Shown one piece after another: positions 34,498 to 45,757 of a stretch of 64,000 bases of DNA. Every line of letters starts with the position of its first letter. Position 1 is the stretch's first letter. The stretch is from Selaginella moellendorffii. Taxonomy: Eukaryota > Streptophyta > Lycopodiopsida > Selaginellales > Selaginellaceae. The stretch is taken from contig NW_003314320.1 in the NCBI RefSeq assembly GCF_000143415.4, positions 815,159 to 879,158 of the forward strand, read 5' to 3'. The translations under genes and the position numbers were made by a program. Below the pieces are notes generated by a model. The model was not told the origin of the DNA and searched no databases. It saw nothing but the letters and a program-made list of their open reading frames with translations.

Positions 34498-37400
34498 TGG
34501 TAAGTCGTTTAGGCCAAGTAGAAAATGGCATGAGGCCACATGCCATTCAGTAGCAACATTGGCATGCACCGATTGAGCTCTCGAGTGCAGTCCGGTTACA
34601 GATGGCGTGTAGCCTCACGCCATCTTAGGATGTAGCCTCAAGACATCTGATGCAGTGGTGAATGGCGTGTGGCTTCACGTTATTTCCAGCTGCTAGCTTT
34701 TCATCTGTCAACTCTAATTGTTGTGCATTTCTGAACAGGCGAGGAATTGCGTTCTTCTTCCAGCCACTGTCAATGTGGATGTAGAGAAGGGGGAGGAGCT
34801 CACCAGTTGGACTTTCGGGATGGAAGGCGAGGATCTGAGGCTGTACAACACAGATGGTGGGAGAAAAGAATGCATGGGGATCCTCATCCAAGTGACAGAC
34901 ACTCCATGCAGTTCCATGCAAGAATATGGACTGGCACTTGTGGTAGAGACAGCGTCCGCCTTCAAGATCCACCTTGCACATCCTAGCGGCTTCCTCGAGG
35001 GGGGCAGCAGCTATGAGGAATTCCTAGAGGGAGCTAGGGAGAGGTCGTCCAGGAGGCCCACAATTTCAAAGACGCTGCGGGTCTATAAAGATCACATGGA
35101 ATCCACGGACCTCACCTATGGCGATGTTCAAAAACTATATTCCAACATTGAGCCATTGAGAGTGCCTCCAGTTCGCGAAGCAAAGGGGAAGGGGGTCGAT
35201 CTGGAAACTACCCCGAAGCAGAAAAGGGTGGTCAAGCTCAAGCCGACGTCCGACTCTGCTGCTCCAAAAAAGAAGCTACTCGGTGATGCCATTGCCTCGG
35301 GTTCGAACACTACACCCACCAAAAAGAAGAGCCGCAAAGAGCAGAAAGAGTAAGAAGAGGCAGCAAAAATCATCGCAGATAATAGTACTTGTTACTATTC
35401 CAACAAAGTATATACAATCGACATGAGCCATATCGACATCCAAAGCAAATACAACCACAGGCTAGTATCTGATGAGTGGGTGGAGAAACTAAAGCAGAAG
35501 ATGTTGGCAAGTCCAGTAACACCCGACATCGCAGACGTGATCCCCTACTACCGAACAATGAAGGGCGAGACGAGGTTTCCAGACTTGATCAATAGGAAGG
35601 TGTTGGACGATCAGAACATTCGGTTCTATGCCGTCTCCGGGCAGCATTCTAGCTTGGCGATGCAAGAGATAGTTGTGGATATTATGGTGGGCGAGGAGGT
35701 GAAGAAAGTCTTCAAGACAAAAGTTGTCTGCCTGATAAAAAGCAACTCGCCCCTCCGATCTATCATATCCATCTCCCATGCGCAGAATGTCAAGCAAGAA
35801 ACGTGCTACAAATCGGGTCTGCACGAGACATTGGCACGAACACGGAAGCTCTGGGTTCAACTGAAGAAGCCACAAAAACCAGGACAAGGACGTGCACTAG
35901 CAACTAGCGCCTGGCAGGTAAGCCTCGTTGCATGTGGTATAGCATGTGGCCTCACGCCATTTCCATTGCAGGAATTCTCGAGTCTTCTCTCGAAAACACT
36001 GGGGGTCAATGACACACTCAGCATTCATAACATTCTACTCGCGACAAAAGTTGTTTTTGACAAATGGGTAGATGTGCTGAGGAGGTACCATGACGAGGAG
36101 TTTCTAAACTCAATGGGTGTGGAGGACGGCCGGAAGCCCAATGATTTGAAGCTCAACGCCTTGCGTTTCTCGGGGTCTTTAGACGACGACGACCTTCTGA
36201 CAGTGGCTAATGCTCTTCTACGTGGTGAGGTAGTCTTCAACAAGACCAAAATGACTCCCGGCCATATTGTGACATACGAGGACTTGTGCACGACTCTGAG
36301 AGCTCGTGCGCTATTGAAGGATTGGATCTTCAATAAGTGGCCGTGGAGAGGGTGAGCATCGACACCACGCAAGAGATGATGGAAGAGCTGGACTTGTCAA
36401 ATGAAGACATCGACGACTACGTGAAGGGGGCCCCCAAGTTCATCGATCTGCTGCGGGATGCCACGAAAAGTAAAGCTGAGAAGTTGGATCAGTATCCAAA
36501 TTTCATTAAGAGGGATGTCAACCGCCGGCTTCAGAAACAGCTCGACCCCGCAGCAGAGGCCTATCGAGAACCTTACCAGGTATACGTGAATTCGGATGAG
36601 GATCAAAGGTGGAGGAGCATTGTTTCCCGCGGAGATGAGCAGGTCAAGAACATCTTTTGTGTGATGGACTTCACAAACGAGGAGATCACTCATGCAGACG
36701 AAGTCAGCTCCATCATTGACTTAATGGTGGGACTTGCGGAGGTGGAATCTTCAGTCCACTATATGATCTACGACTCCGAATCCTATCACAAGTTCTGGAA
36801 GGCCTTGAATGAGGTGAAGGCTCGGTTGAAAGGCAAGGAGATGCAGGAGATCCATGGGATAATGGCTAAGAAGAAGATACCGACGAATGTCCGCATCTTC
36901 ACACTCGCCCTTGTTATTGGTCCTGCAGCAGAGTGGGACTGGAGTGACTTCCCAGCTTCGTTCGACAAGGCTGATCGAATTGATATGAGGGAGGTCAATT
37001 TACCCGTGCTTGAGGAACTGAAGACGGCTATGGAGCTTTCGAATCCAAAGAAAGCTCCAGGTGCAGCATGGGAAATGCTCAGCTGGGTCGTCAACGCAAT
37101 AGCACCTGCTTCCGACTCCAAGGGCAAATGCGTTGTCGAGTACAATTGCGGCGGACTATTCTTTCGAGCCGCACTACTCAAGGGTGTCCCGTGTGTTGCG
37201 GTGACAAACTCCATTGAAGAGGTGACTTCAATGAAGCATATAATTACAGTTGCTAAAGAAAAACAGTATCTTCTCTGCGAACCTGGTGAGTACGCACTTT
37301 AAGTTTAAATGTTATCTCACAAGCTCTGTATGCAGGAGCGTGGCCACCCCCAGATGCTGAAACGGCGTTAACAGCTACTGTTGGGCCGAGCTCACAACCT

Positions 37401-40042
37401 GCACAAGGTAAGGTCACGTGAGGCCTCATGCCATTTTGATTATAGATCGTTGTGAATATTCAGACACGAGGACTGAAAAGCGTACTGGTGGCGCGTCGAA
37501 GAAGGACAAACAGACAAGCAATAGGAAAAAAGGAGGTACAAATTATATTTGCAATGGTGTGTGGTCTCATGCCATTCCTTGCAGGAGACACTTCTTCAAA
37601 GGCAAAACAGGCAAGCACCAGCCAAGCTCAAACTGACAGTGGTCATAAAAAGCGAAAACACGTTGGACAGTCATCGGGATCAGAGGTGTTTGATTCGAAA
37701 AGGAAGAAGGGCAATGAAAAGATGATAGGTAATGCCTCGCGGTCACCACCTCCTGACTCAGATTCCTATGGCGGACTCCCCTTCCCCAATCTCAATGGAG
37801 AGGTACAATGGATGAGGGATGCTTTTCAAGTCAGGGCCACGTTTTTCTCATCTCGTCGTCTTCAAAGGGTGCAAGAACGTGTAGAAACCATGTTAAGACA
37901 GTCGGGTGAGGATACGGTCCTAGATCATGCACTAAAACAGGCTATGGATGTCTTGTATTTTGAGATGGAGACTCGGCCAGATGATTTTCCCAAGATGGTC
38001 CTGGAAGAACAAGCCATCCAGCCTGAGCAGCCTATGGAAGAAATGCAGGAGGGGGATGAGGAGCCAGAGAAAGATAATGAGCAGGAAGAGCAGAAGGAGG
38101 AAGAGGAGGACAAAGAAGAGGAGGACGAAGAAGAGGAGGACGAAGAGGACTTGGATGGTCCTCACAATGGTGACGATCACAATAACGACGACGACAATGA
38201 TGACGATGATGGCCAGCCTGAGGTGGCCAAAGAGCAGCGGAGGAAGGTCATACAAGACAAACCATCAGGTAAATAATAGTACATCCATTCCTAACCTTTT
38301 ACCATTTCTAACATTGTCCATGTAGGTTGCAAAGCAAATGGTAAGTAGAGATTATTCAGTTGAATTAAGATACAAACTCTAGCCTTTAGTGTCGAGGAAG
38401 GATAGTGCCAAGCAAGGGTCGAAACGTATGTCCAATCCTTCAGAATCAGCAGTGCGCCCAAGTGATATCGGTCCTAGTTCCTCAATAGCAGTTGATGGTA
38501 AATACAGTATAGTCGATTCAATGTGCTAATGAGTTTGTTTTTAGTAGCCAGTAGGGAGGATACCATCTCAATCGAAGGGAGATATTTGGACATGCATATG
38601 GATCCACCAATGGACTCTACTTGCCTGCAAGAGTCATCAGAGCTGGTGGAGGCTACTATCCATATCAACGCCAAGCAAGCTGACCACGCTCCACTTGATG
38701 CTGCCCATACCACTGAGTCAATCTTGTCCACGTATCCAACTGACGGTGACCAGGCGCCATTGGACCCGCATGAGGCCGCCCCAGCCGCCAAGCCGGTCGT
38801 ATCCTCATTTCCAATGGACTCAACGTGTGCCCAATCGTCTGACTACGCGCCATTGGAACCTCCCTACACCACCCCTGCTGCCTGTTCGGTCATGTCCACT
38901 TTGCCAACGGAGGCACCAGCTGAAATGGCGTGTGATCACACGCCATCGGAACCACCCCATGCCACTGTTGAGCCAGTTGTACCAGAGTCTACAGCTGAAA
39001 TGGCATGTGCCCACACGCCATCAGATGCGATTGACCCCACATTGCAGAGGAGAGTATTTCCGCCCTTCACGTTTCCTTGACCAAAACCCTCTCAACGACC
39101 ATCGGGAGCACCATTCGCTAATATTGTAGATGGTAAAATTGACTTGTACCATTTTTTATGCTGACGCATTTCATTTCAGAGTCACGGCGAAGGTACTGTA
39201 TCATTTTTGATCTGAACGGTGTCCTTTTCTCCCATGAGCGTGGCTCGTCCTTGAATGTCACTGCACCCTCCAAAGCCTGCGGTCGCAAGTTGGTCAAAAG
39301 AGACAGATTCACATTAATCACACGGGAGAAACTGCGGGATCTAATAATGACCATGCGACACTTAAAACAGAGGGTTGGGTTCAATTTGCAATTGGGAGTT
39401 TGGACATCCATGATGCGCCACAATGCATTAATGTTGCTACAGATGATGCACGATCAGACGCTAGTAATATTACCATTTGACTTTCTCCTAACGCAGGAGG
39501 ATTGCTTGACTATGGTCCATGTGAGGGGTAGCAAGCCCATCTTCGTCAAACCAGAGGCTGTAGTGATGAACCGGACTGCTAGGTCAAGTGAAATCCTCAT
39601 CATCGATGACTCGCCGATTAAAACTGCAGCGAACACGCACACATATGCAGTGCACCCCATCTCTTGCAGTATGGAAACTAGGGAGAAGAAACCGTATGTT
39701 CTGGGTGACCTTGCAAAACGGCTTGGAGCGATGGTGATAGAGAACCGGCCAGTCCAGGAGGTGGCTGCAGAAATCAACCAAATGGCATATGGAACGGTAT
39801 ATCAGAAGCCATTTGATCGGACAGACACCAGTCATCATTTATGGCATGTATATTGTCTAGCCAAGCACTATCCGCATCTCCATAATCTGCTCAACCGGAT
39901 GGGTTCTTCGACCACTAAACATGAGCGTGGACGTATTAGAGAAGAGATGGCATTACTATTGGGTTTAAATCCTGATAGTGTGGAGAGTGATGAAATTCCA
40001 AGATTATTGTATAAGCGTTGGAGGCAAAAAATAACAGTCTGA
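34498..40042 (+). CDS. Long multi-exon ParB-like/NIF-phosphatase fusion gene of the mobile element
   Basis: Exons chain in phase: a possible ATG at 34497-34499 ending the first exon, intron 34500-34738, then exon to 37285 (with an optional intron 35918-35971). Later exons are 37336-37407, 37446-37535, 37585-38268, 38326-38340, 38390-38497, 38545-39132 and 39180-40042. All introns after 37285 are phase 1 and 38-57 bp, and four introns of the gene contain the palindrome. The product would be about 1600 residues: an N-terminal unknown region, a Lys-rich linker, a ParB/Srx-like domain, a helical middle, a strongly acidic segment (about 38030-38220), a Pro-rich repeat region and a C-terminal NIF domain. 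Disruptions are TAA at 35351-35353, TGA at 39078-39080 and a frame change near 36337-36352. This copy is therefore probably inactive. The domain calls are by eye. Confidence 0.65.
35405..36352 (+). CDS. ParB/sulfiredoxin-like domain portion of the fusion gene
   Basis: The segment reads YTIDMSHIDIQSKYNHR, DEWVEKLKQKM, then RFYAVSGQHSSLAMQEI. A 'V..D......R......W...L...M' stretch followed by an xxV.GQH.S.A box matches the ParB/Srx fold (canonical GxHR; here GQHS). In bacteria such domains bind CTP, act as nucleases or load onto palindromic parS sites. Downstream helices (LSKTLGVNDTLSIHNILLATKVVFDKW) could be a helical DNA-binding part. The assignment rests on one motif and domain order, so it is tentative. 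A stop (TAA) precedes it at 35351 in the same frame. Confidence 0.5.
36337..37285 (+). CDS. Middle region of the fusion gene, possible Rossmann-like end
   Basis: This frame overlaps the end of the previous one by 16 bp, shifted by one base, and has no proper ATG there, so it is read as a continuation after a frameshift. It is charged and helical (DLSNEDIDDYV, LVGLAEVESSVHYMIYDSES-like). Near its end it has VVEYNCGGLFFRAALLKG followed by VPCVAVTNS. That glycine-containing strand-loop-helix pattern could be the C-terminal nucleotide-binding part of a methyltransferase. No DPPY or NPPY motif is present, so I do not assign that function. Confidence 0.4.
39180..40042 (+). CDS. NIF/FCP1-like HAD-fold phosphatase domain (C-terminal exon)
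   Basis: The exon starts after intron 39133-39179 and reads CIIFDLNGVLF (HAD motif I with the plant-type DLNG rather than DLDG), LGVWTSM (motif II region) and EILIIDDSP (motif IV). These are spaced as in NIF/FCP1-like C-terminal-domain phosphatases. About 287 residues end at a stop at 40040-40042. The second motif-I aspartate is Asn, which occurs in other plant NIF-like proteins as I recall and may reduce or remove activity. It is linked to upstream exons by a consistent phase-1 junction. Confidence 0.75.
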
Positions 40043-40484
40043 GATGGCATGTATTTATTTAAAAATGTAACTTATTATGGCATGGGGTTCCATGCCATTG
40101 TATTAATATTAAAAGACAATTCTTTGAGAGGATTTGCATTATACTAGAAGTGTTACAGCATGTTATTGGAAGTCTACGAAGTTGTTTTATTAATAAGGGG
40201 AAAGTAAAGATTGAATGGGGACTTGGGCTCCACCTAGACTCGGAGCAACTGAGCCAATATTAAAAGGATGGAAAGAAATTAGACGACGATGACAAAGAGA
40301 AGAGAGAGGTGAAGCAGTGGCAGGGGGAGGAGAAGTGATTGAGTAGACATTTCCTTGTTTAAAATAAAATGGCATGTGCCTCAATGCAGTTGAATTTTGT
40401 TATATTTATATACTATATAAAGGTTTGGAAACCTTATTTTACAAGTGGGATAATGACAATTCCCACTTTAACGAAATAGAGCTT
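40043..40484. repeat. Right terminus of the palindrome-bearing element
   Basis: It is nearly identical in inverted form to 63595-64000. The shared end is GAAATAGAGCTT, terminating at 40484. Close to the end are two hairpins: AAGGTTT-GG-AAACCTT, and GTGGGA...TCCCAC with a 10-bp loop. Palindrome copies lie at 40077-40098 and 40369-40390. Small indels of about 11-13 bp distinguish it from the 64-kb copy. Confidence 0.8.
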
Positions 40485-42150
40485 ATGGTGATAAGGTTCA
40501 GTTGTCCAAAGCTCGATTGGACGTTCTAGAAGGACAATTGGCATAGACCAATGCCCTGCTAGAGACTCTCGTACGTAAGTTAAAGCATGACGAGAAGCGG
40601 AAGAAAAGGCGAAAGACTGCGGATGCTGGCAGCGCAGAAGGTGCGGACCCTTCGGCAGGGATTGAGGTAAAACTAAACAAGGTCGAACAAACCGAAATGG
40701 AATCAGTCCCTCAGGCAATTCCTAAGTACAAACCAAAGCCTCCACTGATCTTCAAGGGAGTGAATGACTATAAGGTGGTGGAGGATTGGTTTTACAATAT
40801 GGAAGACTACTTCTGAGCATTGTAGTTACCGAGCTTGAAAAAAGTTCCATATGCAAAACCATACTTGGGAGATAATGCCAAGTCTTGGTGGAGAATGACA
40901 GAGGCCAACGAAGGACCGGTGGCTACTTGGGAAATGATGAAGGCGAGGATCCACGCGACTTACGTTCCTCCAAATGCTACTCTACACCTAAGGGATGAGT
41001 TGAGTAGGCTAAAGCAAATTAGAACCATTCAAAAGTATGTGAATGGGTTTATGGCAAAGAGGATACTTGTCACAAATATTGCCTTTATATCAAGGTTGCA
41101 AACTTGGGCTCGTGGTGAGGTGATGCATTGAAACTTGACCAACTACAAGGAAGCATTGGATGCGGTTATTAAGGTGCATTTCAATGATAACCTGCGAAAG
41201 GAGAATATGACAAGATCGAGGTTGACGTTTAGCAAAGGGGCCAAACCAAAGGGAATATATAACAAAGGGAAATTCAAGAAGAGTTTCTATAAGAATGAAT
41301 CCTCGGGGTTCCAGAAAGGTAGATCCGGTGGCCAGCAAGCAAGTACGTGGGGGAGTAAAAAAAAAAGAGATAAACCCACAAATAAGAAGGTCAAGTTTGC
41401 TAATAGTGTGGGAAACAACGTATGCTATAACTGTAATGAAGTGAGACACTTTTCGAGGTAACATCCCTACCTAAAGAAGGCCAGAGCTAATATAGCCATT
41501 AAGTTGGGTGAAATCTAAATTGAAGTACGTGATCCAGTCCCTAGCTCAAAGTTATTCATTACATGAGCAACTTTGGTAGAGAGTCGTTCGCGACATCTAC
41601 TAGCTCTCCGAGGGAAGCTCAGAGGTAGCTTTGTTAAGATCCTTATTAACATGGGTGCTTCGAATAATTTTGTGGCTAAACATAGTCTGGCAAGCTGGAC
41701 TAATGGTGTAGTGGCTGGGTGAACTAAGGACGATAGAGTTTGTTTAAGGTAGCTAAAGTACCAATGAGATACTTTAACAAGCAAGAGTTGAAGTAGGGAC
41801 ATGGAAAGTAGATATGGATTTCACCGTGTTGGACATGGTGGGATTTGACGTGATCTTTGGGATGGATTGGTTCAATCGGTTCATAGTAGCCCTGCATGGA
41901 CAAGGTAGAAACCTTGTGGTACTAGCGAATGCCCAAGGAAGAAGATCCAAGGTGGAGGCCTAGGATCTAAAGGTAGGGCAATGCAAGGCCAAAGATTCCT
42001 ACCTAAACCTGGTGTCCACGAGAGGACAACTCACTAAAGGAACCAAGGCAGCATTCTTGTGCTTACTCTTGGTGAAGAGTCACTAAAAGACGGGAACGGA
42101 AGAAGTACCTTTAGTGATCTAACGGGTGTTGGACAATTCCAGAATACCAG
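40485..42150 (+). pseudogene. Chromovirus gag-protease fragment
   Basis: Broken frames read as gag: EGQLA..NALLETLVRKLKH, VEDWFYNMEDYF, then YLGDNAKSWWRM. A CCHC knuckle region follows, NVCYNCNEVRHFSR (41413-41458), with a stop where the last Cys block begins. The protease region and the 'VLVLANAQGR' spacer follow. It parallels the copy at 47445. The left side is bounded by the element terminus at 40484. The right side changes abruptly near 42150 into minus-strand pol. Confidence 0.75.
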
Positions 42151-45100
42151 GTTTGTCGAGCTCCTTCTTGACTTGCTCCATGAGGTTTGGGTTCATCCGG
42201 TAAGGTGCTTGTCGCTTCGGCCGGGCATCCGGGAGGAGGGTGATGGTGTGCAGACATAAGTCCGGTGAGACTCCTTTCAAGTCTTTGTAGCTCCAAGCAA
42301 ACAAGTGCTTTTTCTTCTGGAGGAGTCTCAGGCCTTTGTTCCAGAAACTCTCAAAGATGTCTTTGGCGAGGATGATGTGATGCTGATTCTGGTCGGTGGC
42401 AAGGTTGATCTTCTCGAGAGGTTGGTTGGTCGGTATTGTCGGGACATAGGCGACTTTCTGGTCGAAGTCGACAATGAATGCTGGCTGAGTGGCGATGGTG
42501 GTGTCTCTGGTTGTCGGGTTCTTCAATGCTTCGGTAAGCTGGGGTCGCTCTCAGCTGAAGTCGGCTGCTACTCTAAAGATGTCGATTTCAGCGAGCGGTT
42601 CGAGGTCGGGGTAGGCTTGGAGTATTTGCTGTTCTTCATAGTCGTCGAGGCCGGTTTCGAGGTCATAGTCTTCGAGGTCAACCGGTCGGATGTTCGTCGG
42701 AAGGTGTTTCGACGAGTTTGTTGAGACTGTTACTGGACCTTGCGGGCCTTGGAGGAAGATCTGGTTGGTCGACTAGTTGTGCATTGCTTGAGCGTGTTTG
42801 AGCCACGGGCGTCCGAGGAGGACTGCATAGCCGTCGGAGTCCTTCGGAAGCTTGAGGATGACATAGTTGACTGGAACTCTGATGCCTCTGATATTGGTGA
42901 TGACATTCCGGATAATTCCTCGGGGTCGGACTGATTGGTGGTCGGCCATTCGGACATTAAACAACGCTGGCTCAACTGGACCAAGGTTGATTTGTCGGAC
43001 AAGACTCTCTTCGATGATGTTGATGCCAGAGCCGCCGTCAAGCATGGCTCCTCGGACTTGGTGTCGACCGATTCGGAGGTCGATGGTTGGAACTTCATTG
43101 TCACAGTCTCCGAGTTGTATCTCAGCTTGAAAGGCGTCGACAGTGTCCTTGCTGGTATTCAGTGCTGGGGCGTCCGTTGGAGGTGTGTTCGGAGGGTTAG
43201 TCAGACTTACCAGTTGGTTGACGAGATATGGAGCGATCTTCAAAAGCTGGCCGACAGTGATCTGGATGTTTTGGGTGAGGATGGATTCGGCGACAGTTGT
43301 ATCTCCAATTGAGTTGGCCAAGAGTTGTGCCGGTGGAGCTGTCGGCTGGTTTCTCATTTGCTGTGTGCTTGACTCGGGCTGTTCTTCATCTTCGGAGTCG
43401 AGGATGACTAATTCGGGTGGCTGTTGAGTAAGGTGCTTTTGTACTTTGGCAGCTAGCTGTCGGCGTTTCTTCCACTCCAGGGTTTGTTTCGGGCGCTCTG
43501 AGCCCGTGTTATCTTTGGTGTTTGAGTCTTTATCCGGTCGTTGTCGGTGCTGTGCTCGAAGTTGTGCTCGAGTCTGGACTGCCAGAACTTGTGGCTCTGG
43601 GTCTTCTTCGGGAAATGGGAGTTCGTCAGCTTCAATGAGTCTGGTTGCCGGTGGTTGCTGTTGCTGTTGGTCTGGCTGTCTGGGCGGCGGCAGTCCGAGT
43701 CTTGGAGGGCCTGGCTGGTCTGGGATTCGGGGTTGCCATGGGCGGCTGTTGTAGTTGCCTTGATATCTCTGGTCTTGATAGCCTTGATATCGGTTGTAGC
43801 CTTGATACCCTTGATTCTGGTAGCGTGGATAGGCTTGGCTGTTGTTGTAGTCCATCTGGTTTTGTCGGTATTGTTGGTATGGCCGGTTGTCGGGTTGTTG
43901 GTATCGGTCATTGTAGTAGGGTCGGTTGTTGTAGTTGTTGTTGAATCTCGGTGGTGCGTTCCATTGTCGCGGCATGTAGTTGTTCCGGGGCGGTCGCCAG
44001 TTGTTTGGAGGTGCGGCCGGATATTGGGTCGAATACTCAGGCTGTCAGGGAGGTCTCCGGGGGAAGTTGGAGATTTGTCAGACTTCAGGTTGGCTGCGGA
44101 ATCTGCATGTCTTGGCGTCATGGTTGTCTTTCCCACAGATTTGGCACTTAACGAGCTGGAGTTTGCAGTCGATGGTTGAGTGTCCTTCATTCTTGCATTT
44201 TGTGCACTAGACGCCGGTTCGGACATCGGATTTGTTGCCGGATGCAGTGAATTTGGTGAGGAGCTTCTGGATCTTTCGGATGCCGACTTTGTCCTTGGAC
44301 TTGCCGGTGAGGCTGTTGAGGAGGTCATCCTCATCTTCCTCGGAGTCGAAGTCTTCCGGTTCATCAACTCGGGCAGTTTATCGGCGGATTTGAACTTCTT
44401 TCAAGTCTTTGGAAAGAGTCTTGTAATCGCTGGTGTTGATTTTGGTGGCAGCTTTCTTCAAGTGTGAAGCTAGTCCCTGCATGTACCACTGGTATAAAAG
44501 TATGTCAGTAGAAGAGCTCTTGCAGCGGTTGGCGTGTTTGGTGAAGCGTTCGGTGTATTCTTTGAGAGTTTCGCCAGTACGCATCTTGATGTTCTGTATC
44601 TTCTGAAGCTTCTCTGACTGGCTGAGTGCTGACTTGAAGTGGTCGGTGAAGGCTTTGGTAAGGTCGTCGAAGGTGAGTTTCGGGTCAATCGTCTGGAGCC
44701 ATTCTCCGGCGCGTCCTTTGAGGGTGCATCCGAAGAGGAATGCGAGGTTGTCTTGCTGGCCATTGACTCGGGCGGCCTCCTTGAAGCGAATGACGTGCTT
44801 TTCTGGGTCTTCGGTCTTCTTCCCTCTGAATTGTGGGTAGGTGACAAGCTTGCCGATAACCGTGTTGGGGAGTACCATTGTCATGGTGATGATGTCTGGG
44901 GGAATGTCTGGTAGACTGTGTGGCAGATTGTTCGGTGGAGCGTTTGGCGGGACGTTTGACGGAGCAGTTAGTGGAGTGTTCTGTGGTGGCAGTGTTGATG
45001 TTAATGGTAGCAGATGTTCTCCGGCAGGCTTCAGCAAGGTCTCCGGAAAGGATTGTCGGAGTATTACCTGTAAATCCGGTTGCTGAAGATCGATGTCTGG

Positions 45101-45757
45101 TTCTGGTTGTTGGTGGGGTCTGCTGAACGCCTGGTCGAAAAGTTGGTCAAGTGTGTATTCGGAGGATTGGCCGAACTTGTATTGCTGGTGATGTGCTGGT
45201 CGATCGTCTGGGTCGACAATGTATATCGGTTGGAGGCCGTATTCGACTGAGTTGAGCTTCGGGGAGTCTGGTTGTTGCTGGAAGTTGTAGAAGTCTGGTG
45301 CGGAGGCGAACGGTGTGGTCGAGGTAGAAGCTGATACTGGCGTCGAAAACAGTGTGCCGAGGACTACTGGTGAAGCTGTCGGTACAGTCCAGGAGAAATA
45401 AGTTCTTGGGTCGGTTTGTCCTCGGAAGAGTGGGTTGTGGAAGCTGTGTTGGGGAGTGTGCTGAACTTCTGGCTGGGTTTCTAGCGGGTTCTCCGGTGCT
45501 GCAGTTGGAGAAGCAGGCGGTGTCCTAAAATTCTGGTAGCCTTCTAAAATCCTTCCGGCGTCTTCGCCGGCTGCAATTTTGGGAAACAATTCATCAGTAA
45601 TGTACCTTTCTCTTTCAGAAACTTGTACAAAGTGGGACCACTGGGTGGCTTTTTCTTTTCTCTCTTTCTCTAGTCTCTTCAACTCTCGTTGGAGGTATCG
45701 TTGAAGTCTTTCAGTGTCTTCTTGTTGTTTACTGGCTGCTTTCCTCGGCTTGTTCAT
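42119..45757 (-). pseudogene. Ty3/gypsy gag-pol remnant, minus strand
   Basis: One reading frame spans gag to the start of RT but is broken by at least six stops (44378, 44207, 44078, 44045, 42773 and about 42555). Gag has WLQTIDPKLTFDDLTKAFTD and two CCHC knuckles (CTKCKNEGHSTIDC and CQICGKDNHDAKTC). A Tyr/Gln-rich linker precedes a retropepsin-like AMLDGGSGINII site, where DTG reads DGG. The RT start reads FAWSYKDLKGV, then HTITLLPDARPKRQ. The rest of RT, RNase H and integrase are missing, because the frame ends at the junction near 42150. Each stop is one C-to-T step from a Gln or Arg codon. Confidence 0.8.

Larger units (their letters stand above)
26741..40484. mobile_element. Palindrome-studded large mobile element
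   Basis: This block is defined by about 29 copies of a 22-bp palindrome (consensus ATGGCATGAGG followed by its reverse complement), present nowhere else in the window except 63.6-64 kb. It contains a minus-strand transposase-like gene (28392-31379), a long plus-strand ParB-like/NIF gene (34498-40042), a foldback structure (31462-31857) and repeated non-coding blocks (32.4-33.8 kb). The right end is set at 40484 (...GAAATAGAGCTT) because the same terminus starts an inverted copy at 63595 inside an LTR. The left end lies in or near the N gap. It is neither an LTR element nor an obvious Helitron, and I do not recognise it as a known class. Confidence 0.7.

Noticed and set aside
36337-36352. Programmed ribosomal frameshift between the ParB-like frame and the next frame
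   Set aside because: No heptanucleotide slippery site or clear downstream structure is seen. A mutation in a decaying copy is simpler.
37738-37770. Extra 33-bp intron (GTAATG...CTCA G) in the fusion gene
   Set aside because: It is shorter than any other intron here, a multiple of three and open in frame, so it is more likely coding.
40430-40484. Helitron 3' end
   Set aside because: Hairpins are present near the end, but the terminus is AGCTT rather than CTRR, and no Rep/helicase gene is in the element.
26741-40484. Endogenised giant-virus or Maverick segment
   Set aside because: There is no capsid, polymerase B, packaging ATPase or protease gene, and the main gene has spliceosomal introns.
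43541-44179. 212-codon plus-strand frame and neighbouring plus-strand frames over 42.3-46.8 kb
   Set aside because: They are shadows of the minus-strand gag-pol. The Val/Gly/Leu-rich composition results from reading Gln/Pro/Asn-rich codons backwards.
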